Positions 29,260-41,800 of a stretch of 64,000 nt of DNA are shown here, in pieces. The position numbers and the translations under genes are program-made. The stretch's first letter is position 1; each line of letters begins with the position of its first letter. This DNA comes from Geosiphon pyriformis (Eukaryota > Glomeromycota > Glomeromycetes > Archaeosporales > Geosiphonaceae), in contig JAAOMT010000031.1 in assembly GCA_016748015.1 (NCBI GenBank), positions 372,001 through 436,000 on the forward strand. Direction: 5' to 3'. The notes below the pieces were generated by a model, which searched no databases, had not been told where the DNA came from, and worked only from the letters and a program-made list of their open reading frames with translations.

Positions 29260-29798
29260 TATATAATTAAAATTTTTAATTTTAGTTATTATTATTTTTG
29301 TTAATTATATAATTATTAACTTAATTATTGATTTGATTATTAACCAAATTATTAATGTAAATACTAATTTAATTATTAGATTTTTAAAAAATATATAAGT
29401 AAAATCTTCTAAAATTATAAAAATTTATTTATATTTGAATTAATTTATTTAATAAAAATTAATACAATAATATCAACTTTTTTATTTTATTATTATTATT
29501 TATTTTTTTATTTTTTATTTGTATTTTGTTAGTTTTTGTAAAATATATTAAATAAATATTTATTAAAAAATACAATTAATATTTAATATTAAATTTTAAA
29601 AGCATATTAATGTATTATTTTTTGTTAACAGTACAAATTATTAAATTTTTTGTTATTTTTTTAAAAAAATAATCTTGCATATTAAATTTTTACAAATTTA
29701 ATTTGTTTATTAAGTTAAATTTATTTTTTAATTATTTTATTACTATATAATACTGTTTTTTTTGTAATCTATTAGTATATTATATATTAATTATAACA
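29260..29798 (-). repeat. Deeply eroded solo LTR, gypsy1 family
   Basis: In the reverse direction it keeps the landmarks of the gypsy1 LTR in order. These are a block of ATTATTGATTTGATTATTAA repeats (29310-29380), TTTGTTAACAGTACAAATTA against TTTGTTGACAGTACAGACTA (29613-29640), and TCTATTAGTATATTATATATT before the closing ATAACA (29798). ATAT lies on both sides (29256-29259 and 29799-29802). Nearly every C and G of the reference has become T or A. Confidence 0.55.
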
Positions 29799-31753
29799 AT
29801 ATTGCTAAAAACCAAAAAACCAAAAAAAATTTATTTTATTTTTTTATTTAGTTGTTTTTATTAAGTTTTTTTTTATTAATTTTTTTATTTAAAAATTGAT
29901 AATAAATATTTTTATTAGAAATATATTCAAAAATATAATTAAAAAAAATCAACTTAGATAACGAAAAAGATATAAATAAATACAGTATTACAGATAAAAA
30001 TAAAATGATTAAAACTAATATTAATATATATATAAAAATATTATGATAAAAAACCAGTTTTTAATTTAAAAAATAACATTAAAATTCCAAATAATTTAAA
30101 AAAATATTATTATAATTAAAGATTTTTTAATAATATTATTTAAAAAAGTAATATAGTTGTAAATATTAATCTTAAATATATAAATTTTTATATAAATTAA
30201 AAAGTAATTTTTTAAATTTGGTAAAATTATATCAATTAAAATACAGTTTATTAACTTATAATAAAAACTGTTATTAAATTTGTTAATTTAGCTTAAATTA
30301 ATTTAATAGTTTTTAAATAATTTATTTTAATTAAAAAATGTTATTTATTTTATGTTTAATTTATTATTTTAATGGCTTAAACAAAAACTATTTTAATAAT
30401 AATATATTTTTAAGTAATATTTTTTTTAATAATACAAAAACCATTTAAACTATAATTTATTAAGTTAAAATACAATTTTGTTAATCGTATAAAACAAATA
30501 ATAAAATTGATAAAAAAATTAAAAATACTTAAATTAAAAGTTTCTTAATTTTATTCTAAATATAAGTTTTTAATAACTTTTTTAATTAAAATTTAATATA
30601 AATAAAAAATTTAGCTTTAATTTTAATATAATTTTTTAATAATTATATATGTTTGAAAAATTTTAATTTACAATATAAATATAAACAATTTTGTCAAACA
30701 AAAAATATTATTAATACAAAAACCAAGTTAAAAAAAGGATTCTAAAATTAAAAAATTAAAAAAGTAAAATTTTTGTATTAAACAAAAAAAATAAATATTT
30801 AACTTTTAAAATAATTTGTATAATCAATAATATTACTTAATATATTTAATATATTAAAAAATTACAAAAATTAATAAATCAATTAATATTAAATTATTGT
30901 TTTAAGACACATAAATATTTATATTAAGCTTTTATTAAAAAAAGATTAAATCAAATTAGTCTTATTAATAAAATAATTTTATAATAATAATAATAATAAT
31001 AATAATAATTTTACTTAATATTAATTATATTATATATTATTTTTATTTTAAATATAAAATAAATATGATATGTAAATCTATTTTATAAAATACAAAAAAA
31101 AATTTTAAAAGCAATAATAAGTAATATTATTAATGTTTATTTTTATTTTAAAATAAATAATCAAATCTTATTTAAAATTCAAAAAACAAAATAAATAAAT
31201 ATTAAATCCAATTTATATTATTAAAATTATTAAAATAATTAATAAGAAAATATAATTATTAAAAACTTAATTTAAAATAAAAATAAAAAAATTATTAAAG
31301 AAATTATAAAAGTTAAATATTATTAAAAGTAATATTTTAATAAGATAAATTTTTAATGAAAAAAATTATAAAACAAAAAAAATAGAATATAGAAAAAAAA
31401 ACTTACTATTTACTATAAAAATATAATAAAAAATTGATTTAATAAGAATTAATATTTTTTTTAACTTGCAAAAAGAATATATATTAATTATTTATATATA
31501 AATTCATTAATTTATTTTAAATTTGTTTAATATATTATTTTTAAAATTAATAAAAATAAATTAATATTTAATTTTTTAGATAAAAATACTATATAAAATT
31601 TATTAAAACGCTTAAAACATAAAATAATTATGTTTTAAACTAAAACTTAAAAAAATTTAACTATAAAAAACCATATATTTAATTGAATTTATTATTTATA
31701 TAAACTATTTAAATAATTTAATTGTTTTTATTTTTATATAATAATATTAATAT
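29799..31753. other. AT desert with a TAA microsatellite
   Basis: Extremely AT-rich, with no credible ORF. An (ATA)n tract lies at 30981-31009. Older retroelement debris is likely but not demonstrable by eye. Confidence 0.5.
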
Positions 31754-32432
31754 TGTTATGAGTTAGAATAGCAAGCTAATGGATAGCAAGAGAGAACAGA
31801 ATTGTAAGATAATGAAAGAAATCAAAGAAAATTCAACTTCAAAGAATGAATTAAATGAGTATAGATTTAATATATGAAATCAGTTTCATAAAATATTTCA
31901 GTTGCTATACTTTTTAAAGAATAACCAAGAAATCTAAAGATAAAAAAATAGTCTGTACTGTCAACAAATAATTACATACTAATATAATTTTATGCTTCAT
32001 GTCAGCACTCTTAAAATTCAATATTAGGTATTAAATATATTCTTCAGTCATATTTTATTCAATAATCTTTAAATGCTACAATTACACATTTCAAAAAAAA
32101 GATAAGGAATAACCAACAAGTAATCATTTATTCTAAGATATTTAGATACTTGAAAGTAAGGAAAAAAAAATTAGCAATAAGAGAATAATTGAAATGAAAG
32201 TTGTAATTTTATTTTATTTTATTTTTTAATTCTTACATGTTTTTTTATAGTTAAAAGATTCATTACTTATATAGTTATCAAAAGTAGTTAATGATCAGGT
32301 CAATAACTAAGTCAATAATCAGATCAATGATTAGATCAATGATCATTATCTAAAAATAGAGTGACTAATTATATGACATTAGTGGCTAATATATGTAATA
32401 ATTAATAAGAAGTATAGGTTTCAATTATAACA
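31754..32432 (-). repeat. Gypsy1 3' LTR
   Basis: Begins and ends TG...CA. It holds a block of GATCAATGATTA-like repeats at 32290-32345 and, on the minus strand, a TATA-like CTATATAAG at 32274-32266. The inner edge abuts the TAA stop of the last element frame. Confidence 0.93.
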
Positions 32433-33280
32433 TTATCCTCTCCAAAAAGATTGAGCTCTGGCAAAATCAAAGCTATTTATAATGTAATCTAATTGAAAAG
32501 TTTTATCTAACTTAAAGCTAACTAGTTTGTTGAAGTTTTTTGTAGATAAGATATATAATACTTAAGACAAAATGAGTTTTATATCCAAGAGACCAAATTT
32601 TTGTATTAAAATTTTGGTTTTTTTAGCAATAGTTAAAATTCTTGAAACATCTAACTATATAATGTTCAAAATTTCTGTCTGTATTTTTGAAGTGGTTTTT
32701 TTTATGAGTTTTATATTCTCTATGATTTCTCCAAGATGACCATAGAGTTCTAATTGCCTTTTATATAACAAATTTTTGTTTATAGGCAAGATTTCTTAGA
32801 TGGCTTTTCCAATTATGCTAAAAGATGTGAATATAGCTGCTGTTATACTTTCTAACAAATATTTATCTATTTTGCTACCAATTTTTTCTCTTTTAATAGT
32901 AGTTTTCTTTGGTCTAATAACAGTATGTGTTCCACTGTTATTAATTATAGTAGTTTGTTTTCCAATAGTCAGAGTAGCATTTGAATAGTTTTTAATTTAA
33001 TACTTATAGAGAGTATAGAAAGTGTTTTGAATGTTTTGATCCAAAAAATAATTATTCATGTTGATTAAAAATACCTTTGTTTTGGGAATAGTGCATTTAT
33101 TTATATTTGACTTTTGCTGATCATTTAGGTTAATATTACCACAACAGACAACCAATTAGGTTGTTTATAATATTTCTTAAGTTGTGTATTATGAACAGAA
33201 CAATTATTAAAGATTGTTCCAGATTAATCTTGAAAAATATAAGAATTATTGTTCAAAACTTTGTTGATTATAAAGGGTTT
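32433..33280 (-). pseudogene. Gypsy1 post-integrase reading frame
   Basis: On the minus strand the frame from about 32760 to 32433 is open except for two stops at CAA/CAG-like sites. It runs from LYGHLGEIIENIKL to SFDFARAQSFWRG, with the TAA touching the 3' LTR. It is hydrophilic with coiled-coil-like parts, and neither a chromodomain nor a membrane segment is seen. The last codons (TGGAGAGGA) are also the polypurine tract. Gypsy2 ends its coding region with the same DFxRAQ sequence. The function is unknown; it may be the integrase C-terminal extension. Confidence 0.5.
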
Positions 33281-33286
33281 TTTCCA

Positions 33287-36200
33287 TTAGTTAAAGAATT
33301 TATCATCATAAACATTGTTTCTGTCTAAATGATATTCTAATACTAAGTTATCAATACTTAAAAAAAGTGTTTTATAGGTTTTTTTTTTCTTAAGCTTTTC
33401 TTGAAACTGTTTTATTTTTTTAAAAGCAATTATTTGTGCTTCTATCAAAAAGTCAAGAATGGTACCAAGTTTTTTTTGCAAAATGTCTTTGTAATTTTCT
33501 ATTGTGATCTCTTCAAAGAATATTGTCTTAATATTAGTTTCTATTGGTAGTGTTACTATGTATCCATAGAACAGATAAAAAAGTTTATAACTTGTTATGT
33601 TATGATTCACAGTTCTATAAACAAACAAAGCTAAAAGCAGTACTTTGTTTTATAAGTTTGTTTTTTCACTGGTTTTGGTTAGGGTTTCATATAATGTTCT
33701 ATTGAAATATTCTACTAGGCCATTTGTTTAGAAGTGGTAGGTAGAAGAAAGTTTGTAATGTATTTCCATTTTTCTGCAAAGTTCTTTAACCAGTATACTG
33801 AGAAAAGCTTTTTTTCTATTAGATAAAAGTTTTTTGGAACAGCCATAACAGCAAATAATATTTTCATAAATAAAATTGACTATTGAGACTGCTGTTTGAT
33901 CTGAAGTGGCTCTTGTTTCTACCTATTTTGTAAGATAATCAGTAACTATGATAATATATCTATTGCCATCAAAAGTTATTGTTAAAGATCCAACAACATC
34001 TATATCAATTCTGTCAAATGGTTGATCAACAGAAATTGGATGGATATCTTTTTTGCAATTAGGTTTGTCTCTTCTTTGGCAGATATCACAGGTTTTAATG
34101 TATTCAGCAATGTCCTTTCCCAAGATAGATCAATAATAGTGAGTTAAAGTTTACTGAATTGTTTTTGTTTTTCCAAAGTGTCCAGCTAATGGGTTAGTGT
34201 GTATGTTGTATATTACAATTTTTCTTTCTTCAAATTTGATGACTTTTTGAGAGCAGTCAGAATCTTTTCTGTTTCTTTTATATAATTAGTTCTGGTGGAT
34301 TAAATAGAAATTTGATTGTTTGCATAAATGTTCTCTTTGCTGTTAAGTGTATTCTGGTGGATATTGTCCTTTACCTAAAAATTTCATTAAAGCAGAGTAG
34401 CTGTTCAAGTCTATTATTATGTTTGTTTGTGAAGAAGTTACTAATAATTAGGTTGGTTTGGTTTAAGAGATTGTACTATCACTGGATAGTAAGTCTAAAA
34501 AAAGCATTGGTGTTTTGATGATTTGCTTTTTTGTAATATTGAATATTATAGTTAAATTCATCCAAGTGGAGTATCCAGTAAGTTATTTGTTTGTGTTCCA
34601 GCTTCTTTTTATTGCACAGCCAAACCAAGGCTTGATAATCTGTTACTACTAAGAATTTTACATCAAGAAAATATTGATCCCAGTAACTAGTAGTCCAAAC
34701 TACTGCTAAACATTTTTGTTCAGTTATTGAATAGTTCTTTTCTGCTGGTGTGAAAGTTCTATTGACATATACTATAGCATATTCTCTGCCATTTTTATTT
34801 TTTTGTGAGAAGACAACACTAAGTCTATAGCCAGAAGTATCAGTGTAGAAAATAAAAGATTGGTTTAGATCAGGTTGCTTAAAGATTGGTTTAGTAACAA
34901 GTTTTTCTTTCAGAATTTCAAAAGCTTTTTGTTGATAAGTGCCTTAGTAGTAATTGACATTTTTTCTGAGTAGCTAATTGAGAGAAAAAACAATTTTGGA
35001 GAAATTTTTAATAAATTTATGATAATAAGAAGCCAAACCAAGAAAAGAGCATAGTTCAGAAACATTCATTAGTTGTCTAATGTTCTGGACTTTTTCAATC
35101 TTAACTGGATCAGAAAAGATTTCATCTTTTGTAATAAGATGACCAAGGAACTAGATGAATTAATGTCCAAAGAAAGATTTGATTAAGTTGATCTTAAGGC
35201 CAGTATTTTCGAGCAGATCAAAAACCTTTTGCAAATGTTCAAAGTGTTCATCTCAGGTTTTTGAGTAGACCATTATGTTATCTAAGTAGACCAAAACAAA
35301 GTTTTCTTTTACTGATTTAAATACTTTGTCCATTAAGCATTGAAAGATGGGAGGAGTATTGGTAAGACCAAAAAAATGATTGTAAATTTATAGGTGCTAT
35401 ACTTGGTAATGAAAGCAGTTTTTTTTCTGCTTTCTGAATTTATTTCTACTTGCCAGAATCCAGCAGTTAAATTAATAGTTAAGAAAAAAGCAGCATCATT
35501 GAATTTGTCTAATATTGTATTAATTTTAGGGAGTAGGTATATGTCTCTTATAGTGATGGTATTTAATTGGTGGTAGTCAACACAAAAGCATAAGGTTCCA
35601 TCTTTTTTGGATACTACTACAACTAAAAAAGTTCATTTACTCTTGGTTTTGTGTATGAATTCAAGATTTTTTATCCAGTTTATCTCTTTTTTGATAAACT
35701 TATCATTGTATCAATTGGATTGATAAGGCTTCAAATGGATGTAACAAGTTTCTTTGGTGGTAATGGTGCATTGTATCACATGAGTTCATCCAGAGGTGTT
35801 ACTTTTTTTTGAGATAACTGGGTTATTTCTAGCCAACAGATTTTCAATGTCTATTTTTTTTTTTTAGGAGAAAGTTCTTTTTGTTCTATAACTAGTGATT
35901 GGATTTCAGATGATTCATTCTCAAAAAACTTTTGTACTTTTTTTAGTTTTTCTTTGGGTATCAAACTAATTGGCTCCCAATCTTTGTAATAGATTAGGCA
36001 GGACTTGTATTTATTATTAGAAAAATACAAAAATTTATTGCACCAGCATCTAATGCAAAGACTATGCCACCAATAACTGTATTTTGCTTTCTTGCCAGGT
36101 TTTTTATCAAAAATTCTTCTAAGAATATCATAGTAGGGTCAGCAGATTAGCTTGCCATTTATCATGATTCTTTTTTTGTTAACTTTAATATTGTTTAGTG

Positions 36201-37064
36201 GCTTGTCATTGCTGGTAAAGATAGTATATATAAATTTAGCAGATTTTTCTTGTTCTTTTTAATTTTTTTTTCATTACTCTTATCATCATCTGATTCATCT
36301 GTTTGTTTTTTTTCTTGGTTTTGCTTGGTTACTGGAAAAGTTGTTCAATAATGACATTTAACCACAATAAGTTTCTCACCACATCTAATGGTTAGCTTAC
36401 AAAGTTTATAATCAAGTAATGCTTTGGCTTTCTTAAACCACTCATTGCCAACAATTATGGTGTACTTTTTTGCTTCAGATACTTTTATGTCAGTTTCAAT
36501 GTTGATACCATTGATGCAAACAGAAATAGCTTTGGCTATACCTAGACCTTTTTTTTTGTCACCATGTACATTGGTCATTAACTGGGTAAAAAGTTCATTA
36601 ATCTTTCTGCCAATCATTTCAAAAAAATGTTTGACAATAATACTAACAGATAATCTACTGTCTAAAATCAGATCAATAAAGTAACCAGCTATTTGGGCTT
36701 TGCAGATTAGAGGAGTGACATTACTGTTGTCAGCAAGTTCAGCTTGACAAAGACACTTGTTGGTTTTTGGAGTTTTTTTCTTTGGAATTAATAATTTGCA
36801 AAGATTTTTTCTAAACTGTAAATGGGTCATTAACTGGCCAAAAGTAATATGTGCTGGGATTTCTATAAGATTTTTTACAAAGGAATAGGGTCCAGATTTT
36901 TGTACAATTTTTGAGGGTTTCAACTTTGGAGAATTCTTAAAAACTTTAGTCTTTGGTGACTTATTGTTATCAGCAGTAGAAGTTAAGGCTTTGTTGAAAT
37001 CTAGAATAAAATTAATCTTAACTTTCTTCTTCTTTCTTATTAAGTCAGAAGTATTAATTGCCAA
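33287..37064 (-). pseudogene. Gypsy1 pol: protease, RT, RNase H, integrase
   Basis: Protease at 37064-36345 has LILDSRLS, where LILDSGxS is expected. RT is at about 35760-34990, with LVYLDNIMVYS at 35288-35277 in place of YLDD. RNase H begins near 34870 (FIFYTDTSG). Integrase at about 34130-33290 has the zinc-finger end CDICQRR, PFDRIDIDVVG, LSNRKKAF (Asp of SDRG-like motif changed to Asn) and GLVEYFNRTL. The protease and RT share a frame that differs from gag and integrase, so at least two frame changes are present. Gly-to-Arg and Asp-to-Asn changes are all G-to-A in the coding strand. Confidence 0.88.
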
Positions 37065-37158
37065 GTCATTATCAGTTAAGTTAAAAGCATAAAAGAGGTT
37101 TTTTTTTGGTTGGCTTGTACTCTCACTCTTTGAAGATACATTTACTAATTTAAAGACT

Positions 37159-38683
37159 GATAAACAGTAGCTTTAATTAGGAAATTTTTTCCAAAGAAAT
37201 TAATGTTGGCATGATTGGACTTTTGATTAGGGGCATTGTTGTTAATGGTTTTGTTGGTTTGATTGTCATTGTTTCTAAAAACTGAAGGAGGCAATGGAAA
37301 ATTGTTGCAATATTTGGAAAAATGCCCAGTTAATCCACAGCAATAGCATACAAGTAGGCCATAATTTTGCTGTCTTTGATAAGGAGGCTGCTAAGGCTGA
37401 TTAAAACATGATTCAAATCTAGGTCTTTGTGGTTGCTGATTGTCTTTAACTGCTTGGGCTAATAATTTTAATAATCAAGCAAAATTTGCTGTAAGTCTAT
37501 CTATTAACTGTTCATTGGAATTTTGAGTTTGGATGGCAAAAAAGGTAGCAGCTATTTGTGGAGCAGAAGCCATAACAGAAGCAGAAGCAAAAACTGGAAA
37601 GGTGAATCTTAGATGCATTTTTTGGTTATCTTCTATTTTTTGGACAAGTTCAATAGCTATATCTATTGTGGAATTATCTTTCAAGACCAGAAAGAGCCAA
37701 AAAGCATATGATAGATCTGTTCTCAATCCTTTTGTAAAGGAATAAATCTTTTGTTCTTCTGTTTAGTTTCTTTCAGAGTCTACTCTTTTAATTAACTTTC
37801 TGATGGTTTTGGCATATTTAGTTACTATTTCACTAAAACCTTGGGTTTTTTTTTCTAGTTCCATGCATTATTTAGATATTAAGATAGGAGTTCTAAATTT
37901 TATTTTAAATCAGGTAATAAAAAAGATGTTGTTTTTTTCAGCATTTGCTAGTGCCCATCTAATGATTTTTTGTTGAGCATTGGTATTAGTTTTTTGTAAA
38001 AACCAAGTAGCAGAAAAGCCTTAAAGATAGCCACCAACAATTTGAAACTTGTATTTATTATCATATTGGTTGACTGTAACAGCTCTTTTAAAGTCATTCA
38101 ACCATTCAATTGGATCTTATATATCATTTCTGAATAATAGTAGTAAGATATTGTTTCTTCACTTTAAAGCAATTTGTATGCCTTGGAGAGCAATCAAAAT
38201 GTTTTGTTGTATAGAGTCATTAGCCATTGATTCAGGAGTAACTGTTTGTGTAAAATGTTCTGATTTACTTAAGAAGAGATCAAAAACAGGAGCAGTTTGA
38301 TAGTTTTCTTTTTCTGTTTCAGCTAACTGGTGGACAGCAATTCAGATGTGAATTTGGTGATTTAAATATTCGAAATCAAGAGGCTGTTGTTCAAAGATTG
38401 TGAAATATAAAAGCTGATTAATGTTGTTGTTTTTTTTTTCAAAGTTGTTTTCAAGATAAGCTTGGTCAAAGTAGTAAGTTGTATAGGCTGTGTAGGTTTC
38501 AGCTGAATGCTTGTTCAAAAACCAGTTCCAAAAATTTTGGAATTGTCTACTGAGTTGTTTTTCAATGGAAAAGCAAATCAAGCAGAAAAGCAAAAAATTG
38601 AGTTCAATAAAGTTTAGATCATTTTTGTTGTGTGCTTCAAAGTGTTTTTCTGATTGTTGTGGCAAATATAAATAATCACTCAT
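37159..38683 (-). pseudogene. Gypsy1 gag with zinc knuckle
   Basis: Starts at ATG 38683, 30 bp after the primer site (MSDYLYLPQQ), and stays in one frame through several stops. The capsid-like part contains DPIEWLNDFKRAV and TEEQKIYSFTKGLR, typical of Ty3/gypsy gag. A CCHC knuckle CYCCGLTGHFSKYC lies at 37348-37307, with perfect C-x2-C-x4-H-x4-C spacing. The frame ends at TAG near 37159 and the protease continues in another frame, either by a real frameshift site or by later damage in the A-rich stretch near 37100. Confidence 0.85.
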
Positions 38684-38712
38684 ACAATAAGAAACAAAGT
38701 GGATTTTGACAA

Positions 38713-38729
38713 CCTCACAGGGAGCACCA
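38713..38729 (-). other. Gypsy1 primer binding site
   Basis: TGGTGCTCCCTGTGAGG on the minus strand would pair with a tRNA ending CCTCACAGGGAGCACCA. It starts 6 nt after the 5' LTR. Which tRNA this is cannot be named with confidence. Confidence 0.7.
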
Positions 38730-38735
38730 CTTTTA

Positions 38736-39389
38736 TGTTACAGGTTGAAATAACAAGCTAATGGATAGTAAGGGAGAACAGGATTGTAGAGTAATGAAAG
38801 AGATCAAAGGGAATTCAACTTTAAAGAGTGAATTAAATAAGTATGGATTCAATGTGTAAGATCAGTTTTATAAAATATCTTAGTTGCTATATTTTTCAAA
38901 AAATAACCAAAGAATCTGAAGATAAAGGGATAGTCTGTACTGTCAACAAATAATCACACATTGGTATAATTTTATGTCTTATATTAGTACTCTTAGAATT
39001 CAATATTAGGTATTAGATATACTTTTTAGTTACATTTTATTCAATAATCTTCAAATACTACAATTACATGTTTCAAAAAAAGAGTAAAAAATAACCAACA
39101 AGTAATTTTTTATTCCAAGATGTTCAGATACTTAAAGATAGAAAAAAGGAAATTAGCAATAAGAGAATGATTGAAATAAAAGTTGTTATTTTATTTATTT
39201 TTTTCTTTAATTCTTACATGTTTTTCTATAGTTAAGAGATTCATCACTTATATAGCTATTAAAAGTGGTTAATGATCAGGTCAATAATTAAGTCAATAAT
39301 CACTATCTAAAAATAAAGTGACTAATTATATAATATCAATGGCTAATATATGTGATAATTAATAAGAAGTATAGATTTTAACCATAATA
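38736..39389 (-). repeat. Gypsy1 5' LTR
   Basis: Aligns over its length with 31754-32432. It is about 25 bp shorter because part of the GATCAATGATT repeat block is missing near 39290. One end has CA changed to TA. Confidence 0.93.
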
Positions 39390-39848
39390 ATATTATGATA
39401 AAACTTTTTATTAATATTTTAATATAAGTTTTTTTTAAATTTTTGATATTATTATATGTTTATGTACTTTTTTTTAAAAACTAATCTGAAATTTATTTAT
39501 TATTATAAAGTTTTTTTAAAATTATTCTTATAATTATTTAAAGTATTTTTTAATTTAAATATAGAATTACAATAAAAAAAAGTAGTCTAATTAATAATAA
39601 TATATTTAATCTTTATAATTTACATGATTTAACTAATAATTTATTTTGTAAAATAATTAGTATGTTTAATATTGTTAAAACTTTTGCAATTAGTTTTAGT
39701 TTATATAAATATCTGTTTTTTCTGGTTTAAATAATAATAATAATAATAATAATATAAATATATAATATAGTTTTAATTGGTTCAAATGATTGGTTATATA
39801 TAACAAATATGTAAATTATATTTAGTTATAAATAATAAAAAATAAAAA
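39390..39848. other. AT-rich spacer with LINE 3' UTR trace
   Basis: Contains a TAA microsatellite (39730-39752). At 39762-39830 the sequence ATTGGTTCAAATGATTGGTT resembles the LINE 3' UTR core, directly before the 5' end of LINE A and on the same strand. Confidence 0.5.
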
Positions 39849-40000
39849 ACTTCTTTCTCTCCTACATCCTAAATTTCTGAAAAAGTGCATTTGTTAAAAA
39901 AAGTTTTTTACTGCCTTTATTTTCTATTGCTATTCAGTTAAACACTTCACAATCTTTTCTGTTTGAATACAAGACTGCTGTTGGCAGTAGCATTTCTGTT

Positions 40001-41800
40001 ATGAAAAAAGTCAAAAAGAAGTTACTGTCTGATTCTGTTGTGGTTGATACTTTTTCTAGAAAAAAGCACAAGAGTGGTTTATTGAAAAAATCTGTTAAAG
40101 TGATCAGAATTTCTGCTAGTGGTGTCTTTGATGGTTTAGCTGAAAGTATAAGTAAAAATACTACTAAGTCAAAGAGTGTTGATATGGAAGAAAAGTATTT
40201 AATAGAGGAAACCAGCTTTCAGCAAGAAAGTAAGGGAGAATCTGGTGATGATAATACTGAAATAATGCCCAAAGGTCTCAAAAGAGTTGTTACTAAACAC
40301 ACTTTTGGAAAGTTTCTAGGTACTATTGACTTCAGCATGAAAAATGATGATAATAATAATGTTTTGGATGGGTTATTCTCTTTTTTTCTCTCTCTCAAAC
40401 ATGTGGTGCAGATCTTGGTCAGAAAGTTTTTTGCTCTGAATATTGATCTTGTGGTAGTGGCTGGCAATTTCTCTCAGAAAAAGTTGGCTTATGTCAAAAA
40501 AATTTTCTCTAATGTGAATAGTTTTGAAAGGGCTTCTACTCCCTTAAAATTTGGTGGGATCATCTGGGCTTTTTTTACTTCTGAAAAAACAATGATGGCT
40601 GCAGCAAAATTAGCAAATAATTATGATGTTGTGATAAACACTAATCTCAAGTGTCTTATCAACAATCATACAAATTGGGCAATTATGTTAAAAAAAAATC
40701 TGGTGGGAACATCTGTTAAGACTGTATGTACTGCTATAACTGAATTTGAAATCATCAAGTTGATCAAGATGCAGCTGGTTGGTCTATAACAGAAGATGAT
40801 TATTGAGTTGGATAATTAGAATTAAGCTGATTTTTTGGCTGCTGAGTGGTCTATTCTTGTTGGAAAAAATGCAGGGCAGATGGCCAGAGCTGATGTTAAT
40901 AAACAAACATGGAACTCCAAAGACAAGTTTAGAGCTTTGTTGTACACTTTTTCCATGAGTATGACTGCTCATGATATCTGGAAGTTTATTGGTTTAGTTG
41001 GTGAGAAAACTTGTATCATTGATCATAATCCTATTACCTATGCTTGCACTCACTGCACTACTGTGTGTTTTGGTTCTAAGTCAGATCTAAATAGTGCTTT
41101 GGATATAACCCCAATTATAAAAGAAGTTGGTCTTCACTGGTCTTGCTTGTTGCTCACTCTGTGTTCAGTCTGTAAGGCTTTGGGCTATACATTCCTCTTT
41201 TGTAGGACTTCAAGTGGTTTGTCAGTTTTTAGAAGCAAGAAGGCTCCTTTTTCAGTTCATGATCAGTTCAGACTGGCTAAGATTTATGAAAAAAAATCTG
41301 CATCTATCTTCCATCTCCTGTTTTTCAGTGACAAAACTTGGACTTTAGTAGTAAAAACCCCTTTAACAAATGTATTTCATAGTAATAAACCTCATTTTGG
41401 TTCCATCAATGATAGTAAACTCTTCTCTCCTATTGTGAACGAATTGGAATTACAGTTGATTAACATTGAAAGTAGTCTCACCAACCTTGTAGGACAAATT
41501 AGTGAGTTGGCTAAGAGGTTAGATTCACTTATGTTAGTAGTTTCTTAGCCTAATCTTGAATGTCAGCTGCTGATAACCTTCCTATTACAGAATCCAGAGA
41601 GTAATATAGTAATGAGAGTGGATTTGGATGAGATTACTAGTGGTAAGACTGCTGCTGTTTTGAATCTTTCTTTATCCTCTCATGTAGTTAAATTAGAAAA
41701 TATGTTAGAAAATCTTTTTGCTTCTATTTTGAGCTTGTCTACTCAATTTGATAGTTTGGTTCTGGCTGGTGATGTGTATTCTCAACTCTTTTCTCAATGA
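40001..41800 (+). pseudogene. LINE A ORF1 (gag-like RNA-binding protein)
   Basis: One frame of about 600 codons with a handful of stops (first at 40787). The frame is open upstream of the ATG at 40001, and the other copies have ATA there, so the true start may lie earlier. The N-terminus is Lys-rich (KKHKSGLLKKS). A middle segment with WSILVGKN aligns with the RRM-like part of LINE F. A zinc knuckle reads CSVCKALGYTFLFC with Tyr in place of His. Leu-rich heptads follow. The final codons overlap the ORF2 start as ATGA (41797-41800). Confidence 0.8.

Larger units (their letters stand above)
31754..39389 (-). mobile_element. Gypsy1: complete Ty3/gypsy-like LTR retrotransposon
   Basis: Two LTRs, 38736-39389 (5') and 31754-32432 (3'), enclose gag and pol in the order protease, RT, RNase H, integrase, all on the minus strand. 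ATAT flanks the element (31750-31753 and 39390-39393). The primer site TGGTGCTCCCTGTGAGG (38729-38713) lies six bases inside the 5' LTR, and the purine tract TTTTTGGAGAGGATAA directly precedes the 3' LTR. The first 200 bases of the LTRs differ almost only by transitions, with one length change in a repeat block. The copy is dead: it has stops, frameshifts and lost catalytic residues. Confidence 0.93.

Noticed and set aside
30981-31009. TAA microsatellite as an origin or centromere signal
   Set aside because: Such tracts are expected by chance and slippage in DNA of this composition; a second one lies at 39730-39752.
32800-32988. Plus-strand hydrophobic ORF inside gypsy1
   Set aside because: It is antisense to the post-integrase frame of gypsy1 and has no start context or homologue that I can see.
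37080-37160. Programmed gag-pol frameshift in gypsy1
   Set aside because: The frame change lies in an A-rich, damaged stretch and gypsy2 has gag and pol in one frame, so mutation is as likely; not claimed.
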